A stretch of 64,000 nt of DNA from Lysinibacillus louembei (GTDB lineage: Bacteria; Bacillota; Bacilli; Bacillales_A; Planococcaceae), in assembly GCF_033880585.1 (NCBI RefSeq), contig NZ_CP137624.1, positions 3,817,501 to 3,881,500 on the forward strand, read 5' to 3'. The stretch's first letter is position 1. The number at the start of each line of letters is the position of its first letter. Position numbers and translations under genes: made by a program. The notes below the pieces were generated by a model that made no database searches, had not been told where the DNA came from, and saw only the letters and a program-made list of their open reading frames with translations. Below, piece after piece: positions 35,827 through 44,980 of the stretch.

Positions 35827-38241
35827 CTAAATAACAGATGGGTCAAGGTCTACGATGAGCTGAATGCCCTTCTTACTCCAATCTGTGCGGTATATTTTAA
35901 TCAATTGTAATAATGTTTCGATCAAATTCGGTTCTACTTTGTATTTTATCAAACATTGATAGCGATATCTATTGTTGAGACGACTAATGCTAGCAGTCGT
36001 CGGACCAATAATAGCAACATTGAATGAGAGCTTTTCACGTAAATAATCAGCTACGCGACCCGCATATTCTGCCGCCATAATAACATCCTCATGCGATACT
36101 TGGACGAGCGCTAAATAATAATACGGTGGGTAACCCGCTTGATGACGTGAATACATTTCTCTTGTATAAAATGGTTCATATTGCTGTGCTTGCGCTAGCT
36201 CAATCGCATAATGCTCTGGCGTATACGTTTGAATAATTACCTCACCTAATAAATCATGGCGTCCTGCACGACCACTTACTTGTGTTAGTAGCTGGAATGT
36301 TCGTTCACTTGATCTATAATCAGGTAAATGTAATGATGTATCCGCACTTAACACACCAACTAACGTAATATTCGGGAAGTCAAGCCCTTTAGCAATCATT
36401 TGCGTGCCAAGTAAAATATCAGCTTGTCCGCTGCCGAATATATCTAAAAGCTGTTCGTGTGCACCTTTTTGTGACGTCGTATCAACATCCATACGCACGA
36501 TTCTTGCCTCTGGAAACAGCTTATAAATTTCCTCTTCAACCTTTTGTGTACCTGTGCCGAAAAAGCGAATATGCTCACTTTGACATTGTGGACAGCTTTG
36601 CGGTACATATTCATCGTAGCCACAGTAATGACATTTTAATTTTTCGTTGTAGCGATGATAGGTTAAAGAAATATCGCAGTTAGGACATTGCACAACCGTT
36701 CCACAATCACGGCATAACACAAAGCTCGAATAACCTCGTCGATTTAAAAACAAGACGATTTGCTCTTTGCGCACTAATCGCTCACGCATTGCCTCGATTA
36801 AGCTCGTTGAAAACATCGAGCGATTGCCGAGCTTTAGTTCTTCACGCATATCTACAATTTCCACAGTTGGTAATGCTTGCTGCTTGGCACGCTCTTTTAA
36901 TGTTAGCAATGTATAAACATTTTTTTTCGCTCGTGCAAACGATTCAAGCGCTGGTGTTGCACTGCCTAGAATCACAGGGCATTGATGAAACTTACTGCGC
37001 CATATTGCCACATCACGTGCATGATAGCGAGGAGCATCCTCCTGCTTATATGTCGATTCATGCTCTTCATCTAAAATAATAAGCCCAACATGCTGAAACG
37101 GGGCAAAAATTGCCGAGCGCGCACCAACAACAACCTTTACTTTGCCTTGCTGAATTTTGCGCCATTCATCATATTTTTCACCAACAGATAAGCCACTATG
37201 CATTACAGCGACCATCTCGCCAAAGCGTGAGCGAAAACGCTCTGTCATTTGTGGTGTCAAGGAGATTTCAGGCACAAGCATAATCGCCTCTTTGCCGTCC
37301 TGTAAAGCCTGCTGAATCGCTTGCAAATACACTTCGGTTTTGCCGCTTCCTGTAATACCATGCAATAGAAATGTTTCATTATGTTGTTTTTTCATTGCCG
37401 CTGTGATGTAGCTCAATGCCTGCTCTTGCTCAGCTGTTAAATTTAGTGCTGTCGTTTGCGCTACATCCTTTGTAAATGGGTCGCGATATACTTCCTCTTG
37501 AATAAATTTCGCTGCACCCATTTCAATCAGTGCCTGCAAAACTGTTGCAGTGACGCCTGCTTGCTCGTATATTTCCTCTGGCGAGAAAATTTCACCACAA
37601 TGTGCTTTCATCCACTGCACTAAGTGAATTTGCTTTTTTGCTCGCTTCGATATTTGCTGCTCAATTTCCGCTATATAGCTTGCCTCCGCATGAATTTGCA
37701 CTTTACGGACTTCCTTAATTTTACCTTGCTGCTTTACTTCGTTTTCAATGCGAACATGCCCTTTGTTAACTGCTTGCTTTAATTCTTTTAACAATGATTC
37801 CTTTTCAAATTGCTTGAAATTTGCCTTTGCGGATTTTTTGAAAAAGGCTGCAAGAATAGGGTCTAGCTGTTCTAGCGCTACTTGTAAGTGCACTATTTTT
37901 TCATATTTCGCACGCAATGCCGATGGCAACATGACCTGTAATGCATCAATTTCATAACAAATCGTTTGTGTTTTTAGCCATTTTGCCAAGCTGAGCATTT
38001 CCTCTGTTAATACAGGCTCAATATCTAGCACTTGGGTAATCGGCTTGATTTTATCGAGTGGCACGTCGGTTTCGCTTGCAAGCTCGACAACGAAGCCAAG
38101 CACATTGCGCGGTCCGAATGGTACTTTAACGCGACAGCCACATTCAATTAGATCATGCCAATCTGCTGGTACGAGATAGTCGAATGGGCGATCAACTGGG
38201 TATGCCGCCACATCAACAATCACTTTGGCAATACGTGTCAT
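35827..38241 (-). CDS. priA: Primosomal protein N' (PriA helicase)
   Basis: PriA restarts stalled replication forks by recognising branched DNA and loading the primosome. The 804-residue protein has an N-terminal DNA-binding domain, Walker A HGITGSGKTEVYLQ, DEEHESTYKQED (DEEH box), and the zinc-binding cysteine cluster CRDCGTVVQCPNC, CHYCGY and CPQCQS. Its ATG overlaps the coaC stop, so the two are translationally coupled. Length is normal. Confidence 0.97.
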   Translation of the reverse strand: MTRIAKVIVDVAAYPVDRPFDYLVPADWHDLIECGCRVKVPFGPRNVLGFVVELASETDVPLDKIKPITQVLDIEPVLTEEMLSLAKWLKTQTICYEIDALQVMLPSALRAKYEKIVHLQVALEQLDPILAAFFKKSAKANFKQFEKESLLKELKQAVNKGHVRIENEVKQQGKIKEVRKVQIHAEASYIAEIEQQISKRAKKQIHLVQWMKAHCGEIFSPEEIYEQAGVTATVLQALIEMGAAKFIQEEVYRDPFTKDVAQTTALNLTAEQEQALSYITAAMKKQHNETFLLHGITGSGKTEVYLQAIQQALQDGKEAIMLVPEISLTPQMTERFRSRFGEMVAVMHSGLSVGEKYDEWRKIQQGKVKVVVGARSAIFAPFQHVGLIILDEEHESTYKQEDAPRYHARDVAIWRSKFHQCPVILGSATPALESFARAKKNVYTLLTLKERAKQQALPTVEIVDMREELKLGNRSMFSTSLIEAMRERLVRKEQIVLFLNRRGYSSFVLCRDCGTVVQCPNCDISLTYHRYNEKLKCHYCGYDEYVPQSCPQCQSEHIRFFGTGTQKVEEEIYKLFPEARIVRMDVDTTSQKGAHEQLLDIFGSGQADILLGTQMIAKGLDFPNITLVGVLSADTSLHLPDYRSSERTFQLLTQVSGRAGRHDLLGEVIIQTYTPEHYAIELAQAQQYEPFYTREMYSRHQAGYPPYYYLALVQVSHEDVIMAAEYAGRVADYLREKLSFNVAIIGPTTASISRLNNRYRYQCLIKYKVEPNLIETLLQLIKIYRTDWSKKGIQLIVDLDPSVI

Positions 38242-38792
38242 TGCTGTCCGCCTTCTTTAAAATGCGACAATACTAATGCCGTTATTTTCTCTGGCTCCTC
38301 TAAGCGTCCTTTGCCAATGTAACCACATGCTAAAAATCCTTCAGAGGGCTCAATAAAATGACAGCCATCCTCATGTAGCTGTTGAATATTGCGCTTTACT
38401 GCTGGGTGGTCATACATATGCACATTCATTGCAGGTGCAATCCATACAGGTGCTGTTGTTGCGAGTAGTGTTGTCGTCACCATATCATCCGCAATACCGT
38501 TTGCTAGCTTCCCGATTACGTTGGCTGTCGCTGGCGCCACAATGACTAAATCTGCCCAATCAGCTAAATCAATATGGGCAATGACACTTGAATCCTTTTC
38601 ATCAAATGTATCAAAAAAAACATCATTTTTAGACATGACTTGGAAGCTAAGTGGCGTGACAAATTGTCTTGCAGATGCAGTCATCATAACCTTTACATTC
38701 ATTCCTGCCTGTGATAGCTTGCTGACGAGTGCTACCGCCTTATAAACTGCAATGCCACCTGTCACACATAATAAAATATTTTTTTTGCTCAT
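38238..38792 (-). CDS. coaC: Phosphopantothenoylcysteine decarboxylase (CoaC half of CoaBC only)
   Basis: CoaC is an FMN enzyme that decarboxylates phosphopantothenoylcysteine to phosphopantetheine in CoA synthesis. The 184-residue product has VTGGIAVYKA, the catalytic His in AHIDLADWADLVIVAPATAN, PAMNVHMY and ACGYIGKGRL. In B. subtilis the same locus encodes a bifunctional CoaBC of about 400 residues; here the ligase (CoaB) half is missing and priA starts on the last codons. The ligase must be encoded elsewhere. Because the reading frame ends cleanly at the priA overlap, this looks like a stable split form and not a fresh frameshift. Confidence 0.93.
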   Translation of the reverse strand: MSKKNILLCVTGGIAVYKAVALVSKLSQAGMNVKVMMTASARQFVTPLSFQVMSKNDVFFDTFDEKDSSVIAHIDLADWADLVIVAPATANVIGKLANGIADDMVTTTLLATTAPVWIAPAMNVHMYDHPAVKRNIQQLHEDGCHFIEPSEGFLACGYIGKGRLEEPEKITALVLSHFKEGGQQ

Positions 38793-38817
38793 CGATTTCC
38801 CACCCTTTCAAACGATA

Positions 38818-38846
38818 AGCTCCCAAAGAACGTTTCCTCGGGAGCT
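38818..38846. other. Hairpin between rpoZ and coaC
   Basis: AGCTCCC (38818-38824) pairs with GGGAGCT (38840-38846) with further loop pairing (AAGAACG with CGTTTCC). There is no T-run, so it is not a normal terminator; it may mark RNA processing or partial attenuation within the gmk-rpoZ-coaC-priA transcript. Confidence 0.4.
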
Positions 38847-38868
38847 ACATCATCAGTCTTTAAATCGC

Positions 38869-39093
38869 TTAAATTTCGTCCTCGTAAACAGTTGAAGCAT
38901 CTTCTGCCTCTCTGCGTAAAACACCTGCCGCTACTTCCTCTAGCGCACGACCTACTGGCTTATAAGATACGTACTTGTTTAGCTTTTCGCCACCTTGCTC
39001 CTGCATTTGGCGTGCACGCTTAGAAGCTAGGCTCACAAGTGAATATTTTGAATCAATTTCCTTTTTTAAGGCATCTACTGATGGGTATAACAT
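38869..39093 (-). CDS. rpoZ: RNA polymerase omega subunit
   Basis: Omega aids assembly of the RNA polymerase beta' subunit. The 74-residue product starts MLYPSVDALKKEIDSKYSLV and has SLASKRARQMQ, and VGRALEEVAAG near the C terminus. AAGGAG lies upstream of ATG. It directly follows gmk by 3 bp, as in most Bacilli. Confidence 0.94.
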   Translation of the reverse strand: MLYPSVDALKKEIDSKYSLVSLASKRARQMQEQGGEKLNKYVSYKPVGRALEEVAAGVLRREAEDASTVYEDEI

Positions 39094-39096
39094 GAA

Positions 39097-39717
<621 letters not shown>

Positions 39718-39736
39718 TTATTAAATCTCCCTTTAG

Positions 39737-40612
39737 CTATTCGATATTTTGAACTTGCTCTCGCATTTTCTCTAAAATGGCTTTTGCTTGTACGACCGCT
39801 ACTGAGCTTTCAGAGGATTGATTTTTGGAGCCAATCGTATTAATTTCCCGATGCATCTCCTGCATTAAGAAATCAAGCTTACGCCCAATTGCACCATGCT
39901 CCTGCAATATTTCCTCTAGCTGACCAAAATGACTATCAAGACGGTCTAGCTCCTCCGTAATATCTACTCGTTCTGCGAATAATGCCACTTCCATTAACAA
40001 ACGTTCCTCCAACAGCTGCCCACTCGCAATTTCTTCGATACGCGCTTTTAAACGCTCTCGATATTTCATTACAGCATCTGGTGACGTTGCACGGATCTGT
40101 GCAATTTGCTGTTGTAATTGTTCTTTATATTGTAACATAACTAGCTTCAACTCTTGTCCTTCACGCTCACGCATTTGCACTAAATTTTCAATTGCTTCCT
40201 GCATCGCTCGCTCTACCGCAATTAAAAAGTCTTCTTGCATCGCCTCTTGCTTTTCAACAACTAACACTTGATCAAGCATAGCAATTTCCTGCATTGACCA
40301 TTTTTCCTGCATCGCAATTTTTTGTGACAATGCTTCCTTTGCTTTTATGTACGCTTCAAGTAAAGCCCAATTAATTGTTACGTGCTGTTCTTCTACTTGC
40401 AGCTCCTTCACCGCAATGAGTACATCTAGCTTTCCGCGTGAAACAGCTGTTGAAAGCATTTTTTTCGCTAACACTTCCGATTCCATCCACTCTTTCGGAA
40501 ATTTTGTGCTTATTTCTAAAAAGCGATGATTCACAGCACGAACTTCAATCGTTAATTGATACGATTTTGTCGTTGTGACACCCCTGCCAAAGCCTGTCAT
40601 ACTACGCACCAA
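39737..40612 (-). CDS. YicC/YloC family endoribonuclease
   Basis: YicC-family proteins are RNA endonucleases. The 291-residue product begins MVRSMTGFGRGVTTTKSYQL, the family signature, and carries the conserved C-terminal HREINTIGSKNQ (with upstream MQEM). The start codon is TTG at 40612 with AAGGTG about 9 bp upstream; starting at the next GTG would shorten the conserved MVxSMTGFG pattern. A minus-strand TATAAT at 40648-40653 may be its -10 box. Confidence 0.9.
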   Translation of the reverse strand: MVRSMTGFGRGVTTTKSYQLTIEVRAVNHRFLEISTKFPKEWMESEVLAKKMLSTAVSRGKLDVLIAVKELQVEEQHVTINWALLEAYIKAKEALSQKIAMQEKWSMQEIAMLDQVLVVEKQEAMQEDFLIAVERAMQEAIENLVQMREREGQELKLVMLQYKEQLQQQIAQIRATSPDAVMKYRERLKARIEEIASGQLLEERLLMEVALFAERVDITEELDRLDSHFGQLEEILQEHGAIGRKLDFLMQEMHREINTIGSKNQSSESSVAVVQAKAILEKMREQVQNIE

Positions 40613-40768
40613 GGTCCGTCACACCTTCCTTTAAAATACTGCACACCATTATAACATACTCTGAACTGTTTTTTCGTACATTTTGCAAGAAAAACATCTA
40701 ACTAGAGCATGACATAAGAAAAATGCTATGATAGAAGAATCAAGTACTGAACGAAAGAGGAATCAATT

Positions 40769-42433
40769 ATGGCTTTTGATGGATTATTTACACGCGCAAT
40801 GGCGCTAGAGCTACAACAATTAGTAACAGGACGCATTACGAAAATTCACCAGCCGAATGCAATGGAAGTAATGCTTCATATTCGAGCAAATGGGGCAAAT
40901 CATAAACTGATTATTTCTATCCATCCATCCTATGCACGCATACATGTAACAGAACAAACGATTGATAACCCTGCTGAGCCTCCGATGTTTTGCATGCTTT
41001 TGCGCAAACATTTAGAGGGAGGCTTTATTCATTCAATCACACAGGATGGAACCGAGCGTATTTTACATATTACAGTTGAAAGTAAAAATGAAATTGGCGA
41101 CCCAATTATGCGCAAGCTCATTATCGAAATTATGGGCAGACATAGCAACTGTATATTAGTCGATGCAGATAACGATAAAATACTCGATAGCTTAAAGCAT
41201 TTACCACCTTCATTAAACAGCTACCGTACCGTTTTACCAGGGCAAACATATATCGCACCACCTGCACAGCATAAGGTAAATCCGTATGAATCGACAGAGG
41301 AGCATTTTTTTGCTGAGCCGAAAAATGCCAAGGAGGTCGTTGCGCATTTTGCAGGCTTCTCGCCTCTACATGCGGAGGAACTACTAGCTCGCTTATCACG
41401 TGACTCCTCAGCTTTTCAACCATTTTTACAGGAGTTAATGATTGCCGCGAATCCTACTTATGTTGAAACTGGTGGAAAAGCTGCATTCTCACCAACTAAT
41501 TTGACACATTTACAAGGGCATGTCACGACATATCCAACACTCGGTGCTTTGTTAGATCGCGTCTTTTTCGCAAGAGCAGAACGAGACCGTGTCAAACAGC
41601 AGGCCGGTGATTTAGAACGCTGGCTAAGCAATGAAGTTGATAAGCTAAAGCTCAAAACAAAAAAGCTTGAAAAGGATTACGAGCAGGCTTCAAAGCTCGA
41701 CCAATTGCAGCTATATGGTGAGCTGTTGATGGCCAATATTTATCAGTTTGAAAAAGGGCAAGACAGCGTAACGGTGGAAAACTATTATAATGGTGAAACA
41801 GTAATGATTGCGATTAACCCTCGCAAAACACCAATTGATAACGCACAGCATTACTTCCAACGCTACAACAAGGCAAAAAACGCACTTGTCATGATTGAGG
41901 AACAGCTAGCAAAAACACGTACAGATATTGATTATTTTGAAATGCTCGCACAGCAAGTTGCCCAAGCAGCGCCGAGCGATATCGAGGAAATTCGTGAGGA
42001 ATTAGCAGAACAAGGCTTTTTACGTTTACGTGCCTCAAAGAAAAAGAAAAAACCAACAAAGCCAATGCCTGAACAATTTGTATCTTCAACAGGTATGACG
42101 ATTTCTGTTGGTAAGAATAATAAGCAAAATGATTTTTTAACATTTAAATTAGCGAAGAAAAATGACATTTGGCTGCATACAAAGGATATTCCTGGCTCAC
42201 ATGTCGTCATTCATAACGAATCACCTGATGAAACGACATTGCGTGAAGCCGCTATGCTTAGCGCTTATTTCAGCAAAGCGCGAGAATCTGCCTCTGTCCC
42301 TGTTGACTACACAGAAATTCGCCAAGTGAAAAAGCCAAATGGTTCAAAGCCCGGCTTCGTCATTTATTTCGAGCAAAAAACATTGTATGTGACACCTGAT
42401 GAGGAATTAGTGTTGAAATTGAAGAAAAAATAA
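40769..42433 (+). CDS. rqcH: Ribosome quality control protein RqcH (NFACT, fibronectin-binding-like)
   Basis: RqcH binds stalled 50S subunits carrying peptidyl-tRNA and directs alanine tailing that marks the chain for degradation. The 554-residue protein shows the NFACT-N domain (PPMFCMLLRKHLEGGFI, KLIIEIMGRHSN), a helix-hairpin segment, coiled-coil arms (about 275-345) and the C-terminal NFACT-R domain with VGKNNKQNDFLTF and IWLHTKDIPGSHVVI. Residues 95-97 read TER where I remember an Asp-Arg pair important for tRNA recruitment; I have not aligned this. It is transcribed opposite to yloC. Confidence 0.92.
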   Translation: MAFDGLFTRAMALELQQLVTGRITKIHQPNAMEVMLHIRANGANHKLIISIHPSYARIHVTEQTIDNPAEPPMFCMLLRKHLEGGFIHSITQDGTERILHITVESKNEIGDPIMRKLIIEIMGRHSNCILVDADNDKILDSLKHLPPSLNSYRTVLPGQTYIAPPAQHKVNPYESTEEHFFAEPKNAKEVVAHFAGFSPLHAEELLARLSRDSSAFQPFLQELMIAANPTYVETGGKAAFSPTNLTHLQGHVTTYPTLGALLDRVFFARAERDRVKQQAGDLERWLSNEVDKLKLKTKKLEKDYEQASKLDQLQLYGELLMANIYQFEKGQDSVTVENYYNGETVMIAINPRKTPIDNAQHYFQRYNKAKNALVMIEEQLAKTRTDIDYFEMLAQQVAQAAPSDIEEIREELAEQGFLRLRASKKKKKPTKPMPEQFVSSTGMTISVGKNNKQNDFLTFKLAKKNDIWLHTKDIPGSHVVIHNESPDETTLREAAMLSAYFSKARESASVPVDYTEIRQVKKPNGSKPGFVIYFEQKTLYVTPDEELVLKLKKK

Positions 42434-42437
42434 ACGA

Positions 42438-42472
42438 AAGGGGTTTATCTGAAGTGGATAAACTCCTTTTTT
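42438..42472 (+). terminator. Terminator after rqcH
   Basis: AAGGGGTTTATC (42438-42449) pairs with GATAAACTCCTT (42457-42468), with one wobble pair, and is followed by TTTTTT. Confidence 0.88.
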
Positions 42473-42597
42473 AAGCTTGGTTGAGTGAGTTGCTACTTTT
42501 GAGATAATAAATTGCTGTCTAAACTTTTAATTTACCTATTCCAAAAACATTCTGAATATTGTATAATTAAGAAATATTCTATCTGGAGGTGTTGCAT

Positions 42598-42741
42598 ATG
42601 CCATATCAAGCATATTTAGAGCAAGTACAAAGCAAGTATCCGTACACATACGAGGAAACTTGTGACCACAATAATAATTCTTATTTACATGAAGAGCGTT
42701 GCGAAGATACATTTGATTACTTCGGTGATAACGACTTCTAA
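42598..42741 (+). CDS. Small acidic hypothetical protein, 47 residues
   Basis: An open frame that starts MPYQAYLEQVQSKYPYTYEE and ends FDYFGDNDF. It is strongly acidic and rich in Tyr, Asn and Asp, with two cysteines (residues 19 and 35). CTGGAGG lies 9 bp before ATG, and TATAAT at 42562-42567 could be a -10 box. I do not recognise the family. A 6-codon frame with its own GAGGGG site follows at 42758 and then a terminator, so this may be a real small transcript. Confidence 0.55.
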   Translation: MPYQAYLEQVQSKYPYTYEETCDHNNNSYLHEERCEDTFDYFGDNDF

Positions 42742-42779
42742 CAGAGGGGTATAGGCTATGACAATTGAAGACATCTAGA

Positions 42780-42811
42780 AAATGTATGGTGGATGATGCC
42801 ATGCATTTTTT
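42780..42811 (+). terminator. Terminator after the small acidic ORF
   Basis: AAATGTATGG (42780-42789) pairs with CCATGCATTT (42799-42808) with a wobble, then TTTTTT. It supports transcription of the preceding small ORF. Confidence 0.75.
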
Positions 42812-42875
42812 GTTGTTTTAACTGAGTTATGTTAAAATTTGTATCCACTATTTTTTTATAAAGGAGCATAAATAT

Positions 42876-43655
42876 ATGACATTACTGAATCCAACTACTT
42901 TCTCGAACTGGTTAATACCTCACTCACTCGAGTGGTATGCACAATTAGGTGAACTACAGCAACGCTATGAATATCCATGGGCTTCCTCTCTTGCAGAGCC
43001 GAATGGCGAGTCGATGTTTGATGAAATTGTAGCTCAAACAATTGTCGGAAAGAAAGTATTAGATGTCGGTTGTGGACACGGTGAGTTTACATTAAAGTGC
43101 AGCTTATTAGCGAGGGAAATCACTGGCTTTGATGTAACCAATCATTTTATTCAAAATAGACTTAACACTGCAAGATCAAATGCCTCCTTTGTTGTTGGAA
43201 ATACAAAAAACGGGTTACCTTTTCAAACAAATGAATTCGATTGTGCCTACATAAGAAAAGGCCCTACCTCTGCTTACCCTTCTCTTAAAAATGTTGTGAA
43301 AAAAGGCGGTGCAATTATTGGATTACATCCTGGAGATGCACTAGGGAAAGAGTTACCTATTTTATTTCCTAATCTTTTTGAATCAACAATTGGGACACCT
43401 ATTTTAAATAAGATTAAAGAAAACCTTGCAAATAGTGATTTTTCAGAATCAACAATTGAAACAGTCAATAGTACCGAATATTTCCAGTCTCCAGAAGACA
43501 TATTGAAGCTTCGTTGCTTCGGTCAGCATCCATCTATTTATGAAACATTGACAGTTGAAAACTTAGATGAAATCGCCTCTACTTTTAAGCAACATGCAAC
43601 AGCAAATGGGTTGCCTATTACATATTCACGCTATATTGTAAAAGCAACAATCTAA
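42876..43655 (+). CDS. Class I SAM-dependent methyltransferase
   Basis: A 259-residue protein with a SAM-binding core: KKVLDVGCGHGEFTLKC (about residues 58-74) is motif I, and ITGFDVTNHF and FVVGNTKNGLPF follow in the usual places. FDCAYIRKGPTSAYP stands where the methyl acceptor site is expected. Similar proteins are annotated as generic or small-molecule methyltransferases; the substrate is unknown. AAGGAG precedes ATG. It is followed by a broken NUDIX gene. Confidence 0.85.
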   Translation: MTLLNPTTFSNWLIPHSLEWYAQLGELQQRYEYPWASSLAEPNGESMFDEIVAQTIVGKKVLDVGCGHGEFTLKCSLLAREITGFDVTNHFIQNRLNTARSNASFVVGNTKNGLPFQTNEFDCAYIRKGPTSAYPSLKNVVKKGGAIIGLHPGDALGKELPILFPNLFESTIGTPILNKIKENLANSDFSESTIETVNSTEYFQSPEDILKLRCFGQHPSIYETLTVENLDEIASTFKQHATANGLPITYSRYIVKATI

Positions 43656-43672
43656 TAGAATTGGGTGATACA

Positions 43673-44045
43673 ATGAATTATCAGATGACATCTGCATGCC
43701 TTGTCCTGAATGAGCAAAAGGAAATCCTTTTAAAAAAAGACCCAAAGCGTGGCTGGGAGCTACCTGGTGGCATGGTCGAATTGAATGAAACTTTTAAAGA
43801 AGCTGCTATACGAGAAGATTGAGCGATTTTGTGGTATCTCACAAGAATTAAGTAAGCAATTATGAAATATTTGGTGGGTAGGTAAACCTGTAGGTGGGAG
43901 TCTAACAACCAGTAATGAAAGCTTAGAAGTCAGGTTTTATAGTCTAGAACAGGCTTTGCAATTAATGAAGAACGAAGATTTTAAAGCGGAGCTGCTAGCC
44001 TGTTTTAATGAGTCCACTCAGCCGTTCACTCTGTTCTTTGATTAA
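43673..44045 (+). pseudogene. Broken NUDIX hydrolase gene
   Basis: The beginning MNYQMTSACLVLNEQKEILL then DPKRGWELPGGMVELNETF and EAAIRED is a NUDIX N terminus ending inside the NUDIX box (GGxxxxxE...RE without the following EExG). An in-frame TGA follows at once, and the later part, VGGSLTTSNESLEVRFYSLE to ACFNESTQPFTLFFD, is a NUDIX-like C terminus. The middle, with the rest of the box, is missing or shifted. It is therefore inactive. Confidence 0.8.
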
Positions 44046-44048
44046 CTA

Positions 44049-44153
44049 TTTATTCCACGTTTTTGCGGATTTATTCCACGTTTTCAAACATTTATTCCAC
44101 GTTTTTCGAGTTTTATTCCACGTTTTCGGAAGTTTATTCTACGTTCTGAAAAA
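44049..44153. repeat. Tandem 21-bp repeat, five units
   Basis: Units start at 44049, 44070, 44091, 44112 and 44133, exactly 21 bp apart. Each begins TTTATTCCACGTTTT (the last is diverged to TTTATTCTACGTTCT) followed by a 6-base variable part. Read on the plus strand it encodes FIPRF plus two variable residues per unit, ending in a TAG, but no start codon or ribosome site precedes it. The spacing equals two helix turns. It lies directly after the NUDIX pseudogene. Confidence 0.85.
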
Positions 44154-44205
44154 TAGCCTGTGAAATTGAAAGAAAGTTTGGCTATTCGCCAAACCTTCTC
44201 TCTTT

Positions 44206-44370
44206 TGTGCTCCTGCGGTGGCTGCGCCATCCTCGTCGCATGCAAAACTTAAAGCTCTCCGGCTTTAAGCGGCGAAGATTCAGCCATTGCTGAATCTTCT
44301 ATCCCCTGTGCTCCTGCGGTGGCTATGCCATCCTCGTCGCATGCAAAACTTAAAGCTCTCCGGCTTTAAG
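44206..44370. repeat. Direct duplication covering the pyrE 3' end
   Basis: 44206-44269 and 44307-44370 are identical at 62 of 64 positions, 101 bp apart. The right copy contains the end of pyrE. Between them GAAGATTCAGC/GCTGAATCTTC forms an 11-bp hairpin, and to the left GTTTGGC/GCCAAAC forms another. Minus-strand frames through the copy encode the KAGEL-stop terminus of PyrE a second time. Confidence 0.85.
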
Positions 44371-44380
44371 TTTTGCATGC
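44339..44380 (-). other. 18-bp hairpin overlapping the pyrE stop
   Basis: GCATGCAAAACTTAAAGC (44339-44356) is the exact reverse complement of 44363-44380, with a 6-base loop. It includes the last codons of pyrE and its TAA. No T-run follows, so it may stabilise the mRNA 3' end or pause RNA polymerase instead of acting as a classic terminator. Confidence 0.7.
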
Positions 44381-44979
44381 CACTCCTTCAAGAACGGAAT
44401 GTGCTCTTCTGCAACGTTGCCTGATTCAGAGGCTGCTTCTACTAAGTAATCAAAGTTTGTTAAAGAAACATATTTTACGCCGATTTCATCGAATGCTTTT
44501 TCTGCTTTTGGTAGGTTGTATGTGTAGACACATACGACACCTAGCACTTCACAGCCCGCTGCGCGCAGTGCTTCTACCGCTGTGATGGATGAGCCGCCTG
44601 TTGAGACGATGTCTTCTACTACGACCACTTTTTGACCCGCAGCATATTTACCTTCAATTTGTTTACCACGACCATGTTCTTTTGCTTTTGAGCGCACATA
44701 AACCATTGGTAATTGTAAAATATCTGATACCCATGCAGCATGTGGTATGCCTGCTGTTGCTGTGCCTGCTACCACTTCTACTTCTGGGAAAAATTCCTTA
44801 ATGTTTGCTGCTAAGCCGTTTGCGATTTGCTTACGGATGGCTGGGTCTGAGATTGTTAGACGTGTGTCACAGTAAATTGGTGATTGGATGCCTGATGCCC
44901 ATGTGAACAAGTCTGTTGGATTTAGTTCTACTGCGCCTACTTGTAGCATTCCGGCAGCAATTTCTTTTTGTAATGTCAT
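44350..44979 (-). CDS. pyrE: Orotate phosphoribosyltransferase
   Basis: PyrE joins PRPP and orotate to give OMP. The 209-residue product has the PRPP-binding VVVVEDIVSTGGSSITAVEA motif and LTNFDYLVEAASE near the C terminus. ATG at 44979 has GGGAGG 9 bp upstream and lies 1 bp after the pyrF stop; codons upstream of it belong to pyrF. The last codons form an 18-bp hairpin and are duplicated downstream. Confidence 0.96.
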   Translation of the reverse strand: MTLQKEIAAGMLQVGAVELNPTDLFTWASGIQSPIYCDTRLTISDPAIRKQIANGLAANIKEFFPEVEVVAGTATAGIPHAAWVSDILQLPMVYVRSKAKEHGRGKQIEGKYAAGQKVVVVEDIVSTGGSSITAVEALRAAGCEVLGVVCVYTYNLPKAEKAFDEIGVKYVSLTNFDYLVEAASESGNVAEEHIPFLKEWHAKLKAGEL

Positions 44980-44980
44980 G

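Noticed and set aside
42758-42778. 6-codon frame MTIEDI after the small acidic ORF
   Set aside because: It has a ribosome site but is too short to support as a gene; it could be a truncated remnant.
44049-44153. CRISPR array
   Set aside because: Repeat plus spacer is only 21 bp, repeats are not separated by unique 30-bp spacers, and no cas genes are present.
44043-44156. Plus-strand frame of FIPRF heptads as a protein
   Set aside because: It begins after a stop with no ATG, GTG or TTG start and no ribosome site.
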